From positions 1 to 64,000 of the forward strand of contig NZ_JAPFGP010000016.1 of assembly GCF_026241155.1 (NCBI RefSeq): a stretch of 64,000 nucleotides of DNA, written 5' to 3'. Origin of the DNA: Paucibacter sp. PLA-PC-4. Its GTDB lineage: Bacteria; Pseudomonadota; Gammaproteobacteria; Burkholderiales; Burkholderiaceae_C. This document shows, piece after piece, positions 53,099 through 64,000 of the stretch. The translations under genes and the position numbers were made by a program. Position 1 is the first letter of the stretch; each line of letters starts with the position of its first letter. Below the pieces are notes generated by a model. That model made no database searches. It saw nothing but the letters and a program-made list of their open reading frames with translations, and was not told the DNA's origin.

Positions 53099-55426
53099 TC
53101 AAGCAGGCAGAACGCGCGCCACTTTCTGCAAACCCTCTACCGCCTTGCCCTTTCGAGCCCTCTTGCCGGAATACTGAGCAAGATTTGTGCCTTTGAGCAG
53201 CTCTTCCTTGGGCTTACCGCCGCGCCCGCTGCCCAGCACCTGCAAGGCCTGGGTGAACGCGGCCACGCTCAGCAGCGCATCCTTGGGCTCCAGATCCATC
53301 AGGGTCAAGCCGCGCCCGCCCTTGGGCTGGTGTTTCAGCTCGTCCAGCGGATAAGTCAGCAGGCGGCCGTTCAGCGACAGGCAAGCGAGTTGCGCGCCCA
53401 GCACTTCACCGGCCGGCAAAGCGGCCGGCGGCAGCGGCTTCTCCTCACCCTCCAGGCTTAAGAAGGTTTTGCCGGCTTTTTGCCGGCCGATCAGGTCGCC
53501 CACCTGGGCGATCAGGCCGAAGCCGCCGGTGCCGGCCAACACCAGGCGCTGCTGGGTGTTGGCGGCGTAGTAGTGAGCGATCTGCGTGCCGCTCTCCAGC
53601 TCGATCAGGGTCGTGATCGGCTGGCCGTCACCGCGCCCGCCGGGCAGCACCGCCACTGGGACCGAATAGACCCGGCCATTGCTACCGAACACGATCAGCG
53701 GATCGACGCTGCGGCAGGGGAAGGTGCCGTACAAGGTATCACCGGACTTGAAGGCCAGCGTCGCCGAATCAACCTCATGACCCTTGAGCGCGCGCACCCA
53801 GCCCTTCATACTGACGACCACGGTGACCGGCTCGTCCACCACCTTGATTTCGGCCACCGCACGCTTTTCCTCCTGGATCAGCGTGCGGCGCTCGTCGCCG
53901 TATTGCTTGGCGTCGGCCTCGATCTCCTTGATCACCGTGCGCTTGAGCACGCCGGGGTTGGCCAGGATGTCATCAAGCTTGGCCTGTTCATCCCTCAGGC
54001 TCTTGAGCTCCTGCTCGATCTTGATTGCCTCCAGCCGCGCCAGTTGGCGCAGGCGGATTTCCAGGATGTCCTCGGCCTGGCGGTCGCTCAGGCGAAAACG
54101 CTCGATCAGCGCCGGCTTGGGCTCATCGGCATTGCGGATGATGCGTATCACCTCGTCGATGTTCAGCAGCACCAGTTGCCGGCCTTCCAGCACATGGATG
54201 CGGTCCAGCACTTTGGCCAAACGATGCTGGGTGCGGCGCTGCACCGTGGCCTGGCGGTAGCCCAGCCACTCCAGCAAGATCTGGCGCAGGCTTTTCTGCG
54301 TCGGCCGGCCGTCGGCGCCTATCATCGTCAGATTGATAGAGGCCGAGGTCTCCAGACTGGTGTGGGCCAGCAGGGTCGTGATCAGCTCCTGCTGCTCGAC
54401 CGTGCGGCTCTTGGGCTCGAACACCAGGCGCACCGCCGCGTCCTTGCTGGACTCGTCGCGCACGCAGTCCAGCACCGCCAGCACGCTGGCCTTGAGCTGC
54501 AGCTGTTCCTGGCTCAGCGCCTTCTTGCCGGCCTTGACCTTCGGGTTGGTCAGCTCCTCAATCTCCTCCAGCACCTTCTGCGAGCTGGTGCCATGCGGCA
54601 GCTCGGTGACGACCAGTTGCCATTGGCCGCGCGCCAGGTCCTCGACCTTCCACCGCGCGCGCAGTTTCAGGCTGCCGCGGCCACTCAGGTAGGCCGAGCG
54701 GATGTCCTCGGCCGCGCTGATCAGCTGGCCGCCGCCGGGATAGTCGGGGCCAGGGAGCAGGCCGAACAACTCATCGTCGCTCAGTTTGTCGTTCCTCAGC
54801 AGCGCTACTGCGGCGGCGGCCACCTCACGCAGATTGTGGCTAGGCACCTCGGTGGCCAGGCCCACGGCAATGCCTGAGGCGCCGTTAAGCAGCACGAAAG
54901 GCAGGCGTGCCGGCAACTGGGTCGGCTCCTGTGTCGAGCCGTCGTAATTGGGCGCGAAGTCGACCGTGCCCTCGTCGATCTCGTCGAGCAGCAGTCGCGA
55001 AATGGGCGCGAGGCGGGCTTCGGTGTAGCGCATCGCCGCCGCGCCGTCGCCGTCACGGCTACCAAAGTTGCCCTGGCCATCAATCAACGGGTAGCGCTGG
55101 CTGAAGTCCTGGGCCATTCGAACCAGTGCGTCGTAGACCGACTGATCGCCATGGGGGTGGAATCGGCCCAACACATCGCCGACCACGCGTGCGCCCTTAA
55201 CGGGCTTGGCGCCGGTTGTACCACTGAAGGACAGGCCCATACGGTCCATCGAGTACAGGATGCGGCGCTGCACCGGCTTCTGGCCATCGCACACATCGGG
55301 AAGGGCCCGGCCCTTGACGACCGACAGCGCGTATTCGAGATAGGCCTGCTGGGCATAGTGCGCGAGGGTCAGCGCCTCGTTGCCATCCTCGGCGGGCGGG
55401 GTGAAATCAATCGTGGTCTGGGTCAT
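53099..55426 (-). CDS. parC: Topoisomerase IV subunit A ParC
   Basis: A 775-residue DNA cleavage/religation subunit that decatenates daughter chromosomes. Active-site Tyr134 lies in [11 protein letters not shown]. At the quinolone-determining region the text is [17 protein letters not shown]: the position of E. coli Ser80 is Gln95, and Glu84 is Asp99. The C-terminal beta-pinwheel follows, ending in a Lys/Arg-rich tail. Last gene of the parE operon, its ATG overlapping the transglycosylase stop. No clear terminator follows. Confidence 0.96.
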   Translation of the reverse strand: MTQTTIDFTPPAEDGNEALTLAHYAQQAYLEYALSVVKGRALPDVCDGQKPVQRRILYSMDRMGLSFSGTTGAKPVKGARVVGDVLGRFHPHGDQSVYDALVRMAQDFSQRYPLIDGQGNFGSRDGDGAAAMRYTEARLAPISRLLLDEIDEGTVDFAPNYDGSTQEPTQLPARLPFVLLNGASGIAVGLATEVPSHNLREVAAAAVALLRNDKLSDDELFGLLPGPDYPGGGQLISAAEDIRSAYLSGRGSLKLRARWKVEDLARGQWQLVVTELPHGTSSQKVLEEIEELTNPKVKAGKKALSQEQLQLKASVLAVLDCVRDESSKDAAVRLVFEPKSRTVEQQELITTLLAHTSLETSASINLTMIGADGRPTQKSLRQILLEWLGYRQATVQRRTQHRLAKVLDRIHVLEGRQLVLLNIDEVIRIIRNADEPKPALIERFRLSDRQAEDILEIRLRQLARLEAIKIEQELKSLRDEQAKLDDILANPGVLKRTVIKEIEADAKQYGDERRTLIQEEKRAVAEIKVVDEPVTVVVSMKGWVRALKGHEVDSATLAFKSGDTLYGTFPCRSVDPLIVFGSNGRVYSVPVAVLPGGRGDGQPITTLIELESGTQIAHYYAANTQQRLVLAGTGGFGLIAQVGDLIGRQKAGKTFLSLEGEEKPLPPAALPAGEVLGAQLACLSLNGRLLTYPLDELKHQPKGGRGLTLMDLEPKDALLSVAAFTQALQVLGSGRGGKPKEELLKGTNLAQYSGKRARKGKAVEGLQKVARVLPA

Positions 55427-56070
55427 TTTGGACTGCTGTGAATTCGAAGGTGCTGGGCCTGGGCCGGCAGGCTGCGTTGCAGCAGGGCCCAGTAAAGTTC
55501 CAGCACCAGATGGACATGAGCCTGGGTCTCAGCGAACGGCGGCATGCCGCCGCCATGGCGGCGCACCGCGCCTTCACCGGCATTCCAGGCCGCCAGGGCC
55601 ACATCGATACGCCCGAAGCGTTGAATCAGGCCGGCCAGCTTGTGTGCGCCGGTCAGCACATTGGCACGGGGATCGAGCAGGCGCTGGGTCTGCTCGGCAG
55701 GAGCGATGATTTGCATGAGGCCAACCGCGCCGCGCGGCGATACCGCGTCATGCCGGAAGCCGGACTCGACCGCGATCACCGCCTTCAGGAGCTCCATATC
55801 GACACCGTGACGCGCCGCTGCCTCGCGCAAGAAGGGCTGCACCGCCTTGACCTCGGACGCGAACTCCAGCCAGGTCAAGAGGGCTTGGCTGCCATCGAGC
55901 TTGCCGGGCACACGGCGATCGGGCTCGGCGGCGCCGAGCACGAGGCCGTAGTTGCTGTTCAGCGGCCGATTGGCCAGATGGGCAACGCCGGCGCCGTCGA
56001 CATAGCCCCACAGCTCGGCCTGCGCGTGGCCGCTGAGCAAGAGCAGGCAAGTCATCGCGAGGCGTCTCAC
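55423..56070 (-). CDS. Lytic transglycosylase-domain protein
   Basis: A 215-residue secreted SLT-type muramidase that cleaves peptidoglycan to 1,6-anhydromuropeptides. The signal peptide ends GHAQA. Catalytic Glu is in [19 protein letters not shown], then [10 protein letters not shown] and [11 protein letters not shown]. The N-terminal [20 protein letters not shown] resembles the DUF4124-like lead of similar proteins. It overlaps parC and the GNAT gene by four bases each, an unexpected place for a cell-wall enzyme. Confidence 0.88.
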   Translation of the reverse strand: MRRLAMTCLLLLSGHAQAELWGYVDGAGVAHLANRPLNSNYGLVLGAAEPDRRVPGKLDGSQALLTWLEFASEVKAVQPFLREAAARHGVDMELLKAVIAVESGFRHDAVSPRGAVGLMQIIAPAEQTQRLLDPRANVLTGAHKLAGLIQRFGRIDVALAAWNAGEGAVRRHGGGMPPFAETQAHVHLVLELYWALLQRSLPAQAQHLRIHSSPK

Positions 56071-56597
56071 GCGCCCTCCTCGCCCAAGGCGATGCGGGCC
56101 TGGTACTCGCGGTCCAGCATGGACATCACGATCAGGCTGTCGTAGCCATCGGCGCCGACACTGACTCGCACGCTCTCGCGCAAGCGCCCTTCCTCGACAA
56201 AACCCTCGCTCTGGTAGAGCGCGTAGGCACGGGTGTTCAGTGCCTTCACATCTAGCCAGAAGCGATGTGCCTGCAGCTGACTGAAGGCCAGCTTCTTCAG
56301 CTGGCGAACGCAGGCGCGGCCCAGGCCCAGGCCTTTGGGGCCCAGCACGATGCGCTTGAGCTCGACCGAGCGATGCGGGTTGCGACAGCCCTGCAGAATC
56401 ACGAAACCGGCACGCTCGGCCGAATCACCGAACTCGACGATGAAGTGACGTGAGTCCGGGAAGCGGATTGCGCCCTCGTGCTGGGTGCGTTCCCAGGGCG
56501 TGATGAAGGGCAGATTGGCGGCGTCTTGCTCGACCGTGACGACATAGTCCAGATCGGACAGCATGGTCGGGCGCAGGCTGACGCGGGGAATGCTCAT
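56067..56597 (-). CDS. GNAT-family N-acetyltransferase
   Basis: A 176-residue acetyltransferase of the RimJ/RimL-like group. The acetyl-CoA loop is VLGPKGLGLGRACVRQL, followed by FWLDVKALNTRAYALYQSEG. Substrate (protein N-terminus, lysine or small amine) cannot be told. It lies between a deacetylase-family gene and a transglycosylase in the parE-parC operon, with four-base overlaps on both sides. Confidence 0.88.
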   Translation of the reverse strand: MSIPRVSLRPTMLSDLDYVVTVEQDAANLPFITPWERTQHEGAIRFPDSRHFIVEFGDSAERAGFVILQGCRNPHRSVELKRIVLGPKGLGLGRACVRQLKKLAFSQLQAHRFWLDVKALNTRAYALYQSEGFVEEGRLRESVRVSVGADGYDSLIVMSMLDREYQARIALGEEGA

Positions 56598-57636
56598 CCC
56601 TGCTGGCCCTCAATGTTGTCAAAGCCCTGCAAAACCGCCACCACATTCAGGCCTATCGCCTCGGTGGCATAACCGCCCTCCTGCAGCAGCAAGGTCGGCC
56701 ATCCCTGGGCGGCCAGCAGTTGACCCATGCGATTGAACTCGCGCCGGTCAAGCTTGAAGTGCGAGATCGGGTCGCCGCCATAGGTGTCGACGCCCAGCGA
56801 GACGATCAGCAGCTCGGGTGCATAGGCGCGCAGCCGCGCCAGCGCGGCATCGAGCGCGGCGAACCACTCGTCGTTGCTGGCGCCCGCTGGTAGCGGGTAG
56901 TTGGCATTGCAGCCCGCACCCGCACCGACGCCGCGCTCGTCTGCATGGCCGAGAAAGAAGGGGTACTCGGTCTGCGGATCGCCATGGATGCTTGCGTAGA
57001 ACACATCCCCGCGTTCGTAGAAAATCGCCTGCGTGCCATTGCCATGGTGATAGTCCACATCGAGGATGGCCACGCGCGCCAAGCCGCGATCCAACGCCGC
57101 CTGGGCCGCCACCGCCGCGTTATTGACAAAGCAGTAGCCACCGAAGAAGTCGGCGCCGGCATGGTGGCCGGGCGGGCGGGTCAGCACATAGGCCGCGCGC
57201 TCACCGGCCAGCACCAGGTCCAGGCCGCTCAGGCCGGCCTGCGCGCCCCAGTAGGCGGCCTGCCAGGAACCTGAAGTCAGCGGCGTGCCGCTGTCCATCG
57301 AGTACAGCCCCATGCGGGCGGCAAAGCTCTTGGGCTCGACATCCGAGCGCAGGCTGCGCACCGGCCAGACGGCCGGAAAGGCATCGCCCTGGCCGCCCAG
57401 GGCGAGCCACTCGGCATGCGCGCCCTGTACAAAACGCAGATAAGCGGACGCATGCACCCGCTCCAGCGGCGCCAGCCCGTGATCAGTTGGCGCCAACACC
57501 TCGCCCAGCGCCGCGTCCTTCAGCGCCTTCAGCACGTAGTCAGCACGGGCCGGAATCTCGAAGGCCGGCACCAGTTGGCCACGAAAGAACTCGTGCGTGG
57601 CCGCATGCAGACCGTGCCTGTCGTTGTAGACCGTCT

Positions 57637-57640
<4 letters not shown>
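56594..57640 (-). CDS. Class II HDAC / acetylpolyamine amidohydrolase
   Basis: A 348-residue zinc deacetylase of the arginase-deacetylase fold. Catalytic His159/His160 lie in RPPGHHAGADFFGGYCF. Zinc ligands are Asp196 and His198 (ILDVDYHHGNGT) and Asp285 (LGVDTYGGDP). The N-terminus MKTVYNDRHGLHAATHEF is typical of bacterial acetylpolyamine amidohydrolases. It overlaps parE and the GNAT gene by four bases. An acetylation/deacetylation pair acting on topoisomerase IV is possible, but polyamine metabolism is the default reading. Confidence 0.92.
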
Positions 57641-59637
<1,997 letters not shown>

Positions 59638-59697
59638 GGGGCGCGATTCTAGGACCCGGCCCGAGCAGGGTCGTCCAGCTTTGGCTACAGTGCGTAG

Positions 59698-60921
59698 ATG
59701 AGTACCGCCGCCGCCCCATCCAAACTGTCCATGAACCAGGTGCTGCTGTGCGGCGCGCTGATTGTCACGCTGTCCATGGGCATACGCCACGGTTTCGGCC
59801 TGTGGCTGCAGCCGATCACCATGGAGCGGGGCTGGACGCGCGAGACCTTTGCTTTCGCGCTGGCAATCCAGAACATCGCCTGGGGTCTGGCCGGGCCGCT
59901 GGCCGGCATGCTGGCAGACCGTTTTGGCGCCTTCAAGGTGCTGATCGTCGGTGGTCTTTTGTACGCGCTGGGCCTGGTGCTGATGGCCTTGTCGACCTCG
60001 GGCCTGGCTTTCACCGGCAGCGCCGGCCTTTTGATCGGCATGGCGCAATCGGGCACCACCTACGCGGTCATCTACGGCGTGATCGGGCGTAATGTGGCGC
60101 CGGAGAAGCGCTCCTGGGCGATGGGTGTCGCCGCAGCGGCCGGCTCCTTCGGCCAGTTCCTGATGGTGCCCGTGGAAAACTGGCTGATCTCGGGGACCGG
60201 CTGGCAAAACGCGCTGTTCTTGCTGTCGATTGCGTCCTTGCTGATCGTCCCGCTGGCCTTCGGCCTGCGTGAACCGCAGCAGTCGCGTGCGCACAACGCA
60301 CAGCACCAAAGCATCGCCCAGGCGGTGCGCGAGGCCTTCGGCTACCGCAGTTTCCAGCTGCTCATGGCCGGCTACTTCGTCTGCGGCTTCCAGGTCGTCT
60401 TCATCGGCGTGCACATGCCCAGCTACCTCAAGGACAACGGGCTGTCACCACAGGTCGCCACCTATGCGTTGGCGCTGATTGGCTTGTTCAATGTGTTCGG
60501 CACTTATGCGGCCGGCAGCCTCGGCCAGCGCATGCCCAAGCGCTATTTGCTGTCGGGCATCTATGCCTTGCGTTCGGTGGCCATCGTCGCCTTCTTGCTC
60601 GCGCCGCTGACGCCGATGAGCGTTTACATCTTCTCGGCCGTGATGGGCGTATTGTGGCTGTCTACCGTGCCGCCGACCAACTCGGTGGTGATGCAGATCT
60701 TCGGCATCCAGCACATGTCGATGCTTGGCGGCTTTGTCTTCCTGAGCCACCAAGTCGGTAGCTTCCTGGGCGTCTGGCTCGGCGGCAAGCTCTATGACAG
60801 CAGCGGCAGCTATGACGTGGTCTGGTGGCTGGCCGTCGCGCTGGGCATTGCTGCGGCCCTGATCAATCTCCCGGTGCGCGAGCATGCCATCGCGCGGTCG
60901 CAAACGCCCGCAGCGGCCTGA
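59698..60921 (+). CDS. MFS transporter
   Basis: A 407-residue major-facilitator protein with about twelve membrane segments. The loop 2-3 signature is GMLADRFGAFKVLIVGG. SMGIRHGFGLWLQPITMERG in helix 1 and AIYGVIGRN-like (YAVIYGVIGRNV) in helix 4 resemble the monocarboxylate/oxalate-formate antiporter side of the MFS. Substrate unknown. Divergent from parE with 60 bases between. Confidence 0.88.
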   Translation: MSTAAAPSKLSMNQVLLCGALIVTLSMGIRHGFGLWLQPITMERGWTRETFAFALAIQNIAWGLAGPLAGMLADRFGAFKVLIVGGLLYALGLVLMALSTSGLAFTGSAGLLIGMAQSGTTYAVIYGVIGRNVAPEKRSWAMGVAAAAGSFGQFLMVPVENWLISGTGWQNALFLLSIASLLIVPLAFGLREPQQSRAHNAQHQSIAQAVREAFGYRSFQLLMAGYFVCGFQVVFIGVHMPSYLKDNGLSPQVATYALALIGLFNVFGTYAAGSLGQRMPKRYLLSGIYALRSVAIVAFLLAPLTPMSVYIFSAVMGVLWLSTVPPTNSVVMQIFGIQHMSMLGGFVFLSHQVGSFLGVWLGGKLYDSSGSYDVVWWLAVALGIAAALINLPVREHAIARSQTPAAA

Positions 60922-60923
60922 TC

Positions 60924-61046
60924 ATGGGCTGGCGCCGCGCGCTCGCCTGGGCACTGGCCGGTCTGGTACTGGCCGCGGTGTTCCTAGCCTATCTGCAGCC
61001 GACTCTGATGCAACAGCTGTCCGAGCAGCTCTGGGCCTGCTTCTAG
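60924..61046 (+). CDS. Small membrane protein, 40 residues
   Basis: An ATG two bases after the MFS stop opens a 40-residue frame with a single hydrophobic helix (ALAWALAGLVLAAVFLAYLQ) after a short basic N-terminus (MGWRR), then a polar end LMQQLSEQLWACF. The tight spacing and good composition suggest a real single-pass protein. No named family. Confidence 0.55.
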   Translation: MGWRRALAWALAGLVLAAVFLAYLQPTLMQQLSEQLWACF

Positions 61047-61107
61047 CGTGTCTGCCGATCGCAGCAGCCACAATCCACACTCCAGCCACAGGACAGGGAG
61101 TGAGCGG

Positions 61108-61914
61108 ATGAAGGTGGTAGTGATCACGGGAGCCTCGGACGGCATTGGGGCCGAACTGGCCCTGCAATGGGCACAGCGCGATAGACAAGGCCTAGCGCTC
61201 GTGCTGGCGGCGCGCAGCCTGGACAAGCTCCAGGCCGTGGCCGCCCAGTGCGAGGCGCTCGGGGCCCAGGCACTAGCGCTACGCTGCGATATCGAGCAAC
61301 AGGGAGATTGCCGAACCTTGGTCGATGCGACCGTCGCGCGCCACGGTCGCATTGACGTGCTAGTCAACAATGCTGGCATCTCGGCGCATGCCCTGCTGGC
61401 AGAGGTTGACGACCTAGCCTGGTATGAGCGCCTGATGCGTGTCAATTTTTGGGGCAGTGTCTGGACCACCCATGCTGCCCTGCCCCATCTGAGAGCCAGC
61501 CGAGGTCGCGTCGTCGCCGTATCCAGCCTGGCCGGCCTGCTGGGCATTCCCGGTCGCACCGCCTACAGCGCGACCAAGTTCGCGATGGGCGGCTTCTTCG
61601 AGGCGCTGCGCGGCGAAGTGGCGGCCGATGGCGTCAGCATCACGGTGGCTTACCCGGGTGTGGTCGATACCCAGATCCGCTATCGCGGCCTCAATGCACG
61701 CGGCGAGGCCCTCGGGCGCAGCGCCATGGACGAACGCGGCGCGATGACGGTGCAGACCTGCGCGCGGCTGATACTCGACGGCACACTTGCGCGCAGACGC
61801 GAAGTCGTGATGACCGTCAAGGGCCGGCTGGGCCGCTGGCTCAAATTGCTCGCGCCGGGGCTGGTCGATCGTATGGCCATGGCCGCGCTGAAGAAAGAGG
61901 AGCGTCCGCGATGA
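61108..61914 (+). CDS. SDR-family NAD(P)-dependent oxidoreductase
   Basis: A 268-residue classical short-chain dehydrogenase: cofactor loop TGASDGIGA (7-15), LVNNAGIS, catalytic Ser in VVAVSSLAG, and Y-x3-K in AYSATKFAMGG. The start MKVVVITGA at 61108 has GGGAG seven bases upstream; the frame opens at 61048. It overlaps the methyltransferase by four bases. Substrate unknown. Confidence 0.91.
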   Translation: MKVVVITGASDGIGAELALQWAQRDRQGLALVLAARSLDKLQAVAAQCEALGAQALALRCDIEQQGDCRTLVDATVARHGRIDVLVNNAGISAHALLAEVDDLAWYERLMRVNFWGSVWTTHAALPHLRASRGRVVAVSSLAGLLGIPGRTAYSATKFAMGGFFEALRGEVAADGVSITVAYPGVVDTQIRYRGLNARGEALGRSAMDERGAMTVQTCARLILDGTLARRREVVMTVKGRLGRWLKLLAPGLVDRMAMAALKKEERPR

Positions 61915-62453
61915 GCGAGCCTGCCGTCTCGACCTGGCTGCGGCGCTGGCCCCAGGCCTGCCAGCCCGGCCACACAGCGCTGGACCTGGCCTGCGGCTCG
62001 GGCCGCCATGTCCGCCATCTGGCGTCTGTGGGCATGAAAGTCACCGCCGTGGACCGCGATGCCCAGGCCCTGGCTGCGCTGAGCGGCCTGGCCGAAACCT
62101 TGGTGGCCGATATCGAAGCCGGCCCCTGGCCGCTGGGCGAACGCCAGTTTGACCTGGTGCTGGTCACTCACTATCTGTGGCGCCCGCTGCTGCCGCGCAT
62201 CGCGGCGGCCGTCGCGCCGGGCGGCTGGATGATTTACGAAACCTTTACCGAAGGCCAGCAAAGTGTGGGCCGACCGTCCAATCCGGATTTTTTGTTGCGG
62301 CCCGGCGAGTTGCTGCAAGCCTGTGCTGGGCTGCGTGTCGTCGCCTATGAGGATGGTTTTCTGGATGGGGTCAACCCGCGCTATCTGCAGCGCGTTGCTG
62401 CGGTTCGTGAAAGCTGCGAGCCGGGGGTTTTCCAGCGCTACCGCCTGGACTGA
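61911..62453 (+). CDS. Class I SAM-dependent methyltransferase (TehB-like)
   Basis: A 180-residue methyltransferase with SAM-binding motif I ALDLACGSGRHVRHL, motif II VTAVDRDAQALAAL and FDLVLVTHYLWRPLL. Compact Rossmann domain as in TehB-like proteins. The ATG at 61911 overlaps the SDR stop (ATGA). The 30-base region before dapA follows. Substrate unknown. Confidence 0.88.
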   Translation: MSEPAVSTWLRRWPQACQPGHTALDLACGSGRHVRHLASVGMKVTAVDRDAQALAALSGLAETLVADIEAGPWPLGERQFDLVLVTHYLWRPLLPRIAAAVAPGGWMIYETFTEGQQSVGRPSNPDFLLRPGELLQACAGLRVVAYEDGFLDGVNPRYLQRVAAVRESCEPGVFQRYRLD

Positions 62454-62476
62454 GTCAAGAGCCCGGCGCGCTTCAG

Positions 62477-62482
62477 TAGAAT
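62477..62482 (+). promoter_or_regulatory. Candidate -10 element of dapA
   Basis: TAGAAT, 22 bases before the dapA ATG; the -35 position (GTCAAG, 17 bases upstream) is poor. GAGG at six bases before the ATG is the ribosome site. Confidence 0.35.
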
Positions 62483-62503
62483 CCGCCGATTGCGAGGAAT
62501 TCC

Positions 62504-63385
62504 ATGACACCGATTGTTGGCAGCATCGTCGCGCTAGTGACGCCGATGCAAGAGGACGGCAGCGTCGATTACGCCGCGCTGCGCAGCTTGATTGACTGGC
62601 ACATTGCCGAAGGCACGGATTGCATCGGCGTGGTCGGCACGACCGGCGAGTCACCGACCGTTAGCGTCGAAGAGCATTGCGAGATCATCCGTGTAGCGGT
62701 CGAGCATGCGGCCGGCCGCGTACCCATCATGGCCGGCACCGGTGGCAACTCCACCGCCGAGGCGATCAATTTGAGCCGCTTCGCGAAAAAAGTCGGTGCC
62801 GATTGCACGCTCTCAGTTGTGCCCTACTACAACAAGCCCTCGCAAGAAGGCATCTACCAGCACTTCAAGGCAATCGCCGAGGCTGTCGACATCCCGATGA
62901 TGTTGTACAACGTGCCCGGCCGCACCGTCGCCGACATGGCGCCGGAGACGAGCTTGCGCTGCGCCAGTCTGCCCGGCGTCATCGGCATCAAGGAGGCCTC
63001 CGGCAATATCGAGCGCGCCGCCTACCTGATCAAGCATGCGCCGGCAGGCTTCTCGATCTTTTCGGGGGATGACGGCACGGCCGTGGCCCTGATGCTGCTG
63101 GGCGGTCATGGCAATGTCAGCGTCACTGCCAATGTCGCACCACGCGCGATGCACGAGCTCTGCAAGGCCGCGCTGGCCGGCAATGTGCGTGAGGCCACCC
63201 GCATCCATATGCAGTTGCTGGGTTTGCACAAGCAGCTGTTCTGCGAACCCAGCCCTGCCCCCACCAAATGGGCGCTGGAGCGCTTGGGCCGCTGCAAGTC
63301 GGCACTGCGCCTGCCGATCACACCGCTGACGGCCGCAGGCCAGGCCAGCGTGGCGCAAGCCATGAGCGAAGCAGGCCTGCTCTGA
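62504..63385 (+). CDS. dapA: 4-hydroxy-tetrahydrodipicolinate synthase DapA
   Basis: A 293-residue enzyme condensing pyruvate and aspartate semialdehyde, first committed step of lysine and diaminopimelate synthesis. Schiff-base Lys163 in [10 protein letters not shown], Tyr135 in [10 protein letters not shown], Thr/Gly motif [11 protein letters not shown]. Usual length. bamC follows 62 bases downstream, the standard dapA-bamC pairing. Confidence 0.96.
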   Translation: MTPIVGSIVALVTPMQEDGSVDYAALRSLIDWHIAEGTDCIGVVGTTGESPTVSVEEHCEIIRVAVEHAAGRVPIMAGTGGNSTAEAINLSRFAKKVGADCTLSVVPYYNKPSQEGIYQHFKAIAEAVDIPMMLYNVPGRTVADMAPETSLRCASLPGVIGIKEASGNIERAAYLIKHAPAGFSIFSGDDGTAVALMLLGGHGNVSVTANVAPRAMHELCKAALAGNVREATRIHMQLLGLHKQLFCEPSPAPTKWALERLGRCKSALRLPITPLTAAGQASVAQAMSEAGLL

Positions 63386-63447
63386 CCCAGAGCTTGTTGC
63401 TCCAGGTTCTTCCCGTTTACCCAGCCTTCAGTCCGGAGATGTCTAGC

Positions 63448-64000
63448 GTGACCCGTTCCTTTCCCATTGACGCCAAGGCCACGCGCCTGGCCCGCACCGT
63501 CCTGAGCACCGCGCTGATCGCCTCACTGGCCGCTTGCAGCTCCTTTGACGGCGTGCTGAGCTCCGACAAGGTCGACTACCGCACTGCCGCCCGCCAGACC
63601 ACGGGCCTGGACGTACCTCCGGACCTGACCCAACTGGCCCGTGACAATCGCTCCCAGGTCCAGGGCGGCTCCGTCAGCGCCTCGGCGCTTCAGCAGGGGG
63701 CTGGCGCAGCGCGTGCGGCCGCTGCTCCCAGCAACCAGGTAGCGCTGAAGGCGGCCGGCAATGTCAGCCTGGAGCGCAACGGCGAGGTGCGCTGGCTGCG
63801 CAGCACGGCCAATGCCGACCAGCTGTGGCCGCAGCTGCGCGCCTTCTGGCAGGAGTCCGGCTTCGAACTGGTCAAGGACGATGCCGCTGTGGGCCTTCTG
63901 GAAACCAACTGGGCCGAAAATCGAGCCAAGCTGCCACAGGATTTCATCCGTCGCACCATCGGTACGGTGCTGGACTCGGTCTACTCGACCGGCGAGCGCG
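63448..64000 (+). CDS. bamC: BamC outer-membrane assembly lipoprotein (5' part)
   Basis: N-terminal 184 codons of BamC, a lipoprotein of the beta-barrel assembly machine; the gene runs off the window. The lipobox is SLAAC, followed by the unstructured lid segment with VDYRTAARQTTGLDVPPDL, which in E. coli binds BamD, and then the first helix-grip domain (NADQLWPQLRAFWQESGF). GGAG at 63435-63438 favours the GTG at 63448; the ATG at 63439 directly abuts it. Confidence 0.92.
   Translation, partial: MTRSFPIDAKATRLARTVLSTALIASLAACSSFDGVLSSDKVDYRTAARQTTGLDVPPDLTQLARDNRSQVQGGSVSASALQQGAGAARAAAAPSNQVALKAAGNVSLERNGEVRWLRSTANADQLWPQLRAFWQESGFELVKDDAAVGLLETNWAENRAKLPQDFIRRTIGTVLDSVYSTGER

Noticed and set aside
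53480-54877. 465-residue frame opposite parC
   Set aside because: Antisense shadow of a highly conserved gene.

Overview
The window is chromosomal DNA from a high-GC, motile betaproteobacterium. Gene content points to Burkholderiales, most likely the Sphaerotilaceae / Roseateles-Rubrivivax-Leptothrix group: an XrtA-type PEP-CTERM/exosortase regulatory locus (prsK-prsR-prsT), two PEP-CTERM proteins, the pepA-holC block divergent from lptFG, FimV, dapA-bamC, and a sigma-28-type promoter before a chemotaxis receptor. The genus is inference from gene content only. I saw no tRNA, rRNA, IS element, prophage or CRISPR array.

Layout. (1) About 0.3-15.4 kb is one flank of an exosortase A locus. A ThiF/E1-like enzyme is divergent from a nitroreductase-EamA pair. 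Next comes a PEP-CTERM protein behind a sigma-54 promoter with an IHF site. A long minus-strand operon then reads EpsB-like sugar transferase, PrsK, PrsR, PrsT, a FeeM-like N-acyl amino acid synthase fused to PilZ, a trypsin-like protease and a GT4 glycosyltransferase. The exosortase itself is not in the window. (2) 16-29.9 kb is mostly core: a LivK-type binding protein, pepA-holC and a small coiled protein, lptFG, CbiX, CysB, an aminotransferase, FimV, a Crp/Fnr regulator, a phosphotransferase, an unknown protein and a GST. (3) 29.9-36 kb is a periplasmic redox cassette: an IorAB-like molybdenum enzyme, then SoxX, a SoxY-like protein ending in AACVE instead of GGCGG, SoxZ, SoxA and a dihydrolipoamide-dehydrogenase-like flavoprotein, without soxB or soxCD. 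(4) 36-40.5 kb holds a Spy-like chaperone with an OmpR/EnvZ-type pair, and EttA. (5) 40.6-52.3 kb holds RhlE with a promoter and terminator in its leader, a beta-CASP nuclease behind an FNR-type box, MnmC, an MCP, RpiA, DUF2141 plus a carotenoid oxygenase, and the divergent aroG/pyrD. (6) 52.4-59.6 kb holds a second PEP-CTERM protein and a five-gene operon parE-HDAC-GNAT-lytic transglycosylase-parC in which every junction is a 4-bp ATGA overlap. (7) 59.7-64 kb holds an MFS transporter, a 40-residue membrane protein, an SDR, a methyltransferase, dapA and the start of bamC.

Working together. PrsK/PrsR with sigma-54 would switch on PEP-CTERM protein genes, and both such genes here carry paired CCCCT-type boxes spaced by whole helical turns. 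The sugar transferase and GT4 would build the associated exopolysaccharide. The most unusual units are the E1-like/nitroreductase/EamA/N-acyl-amino-acid-synthase set, the Sox-like mini-cassette with the altered SoxY arm, and the topoisomerase IV operon carrying an acetyltransferase and a deacetylase-family enzyme.
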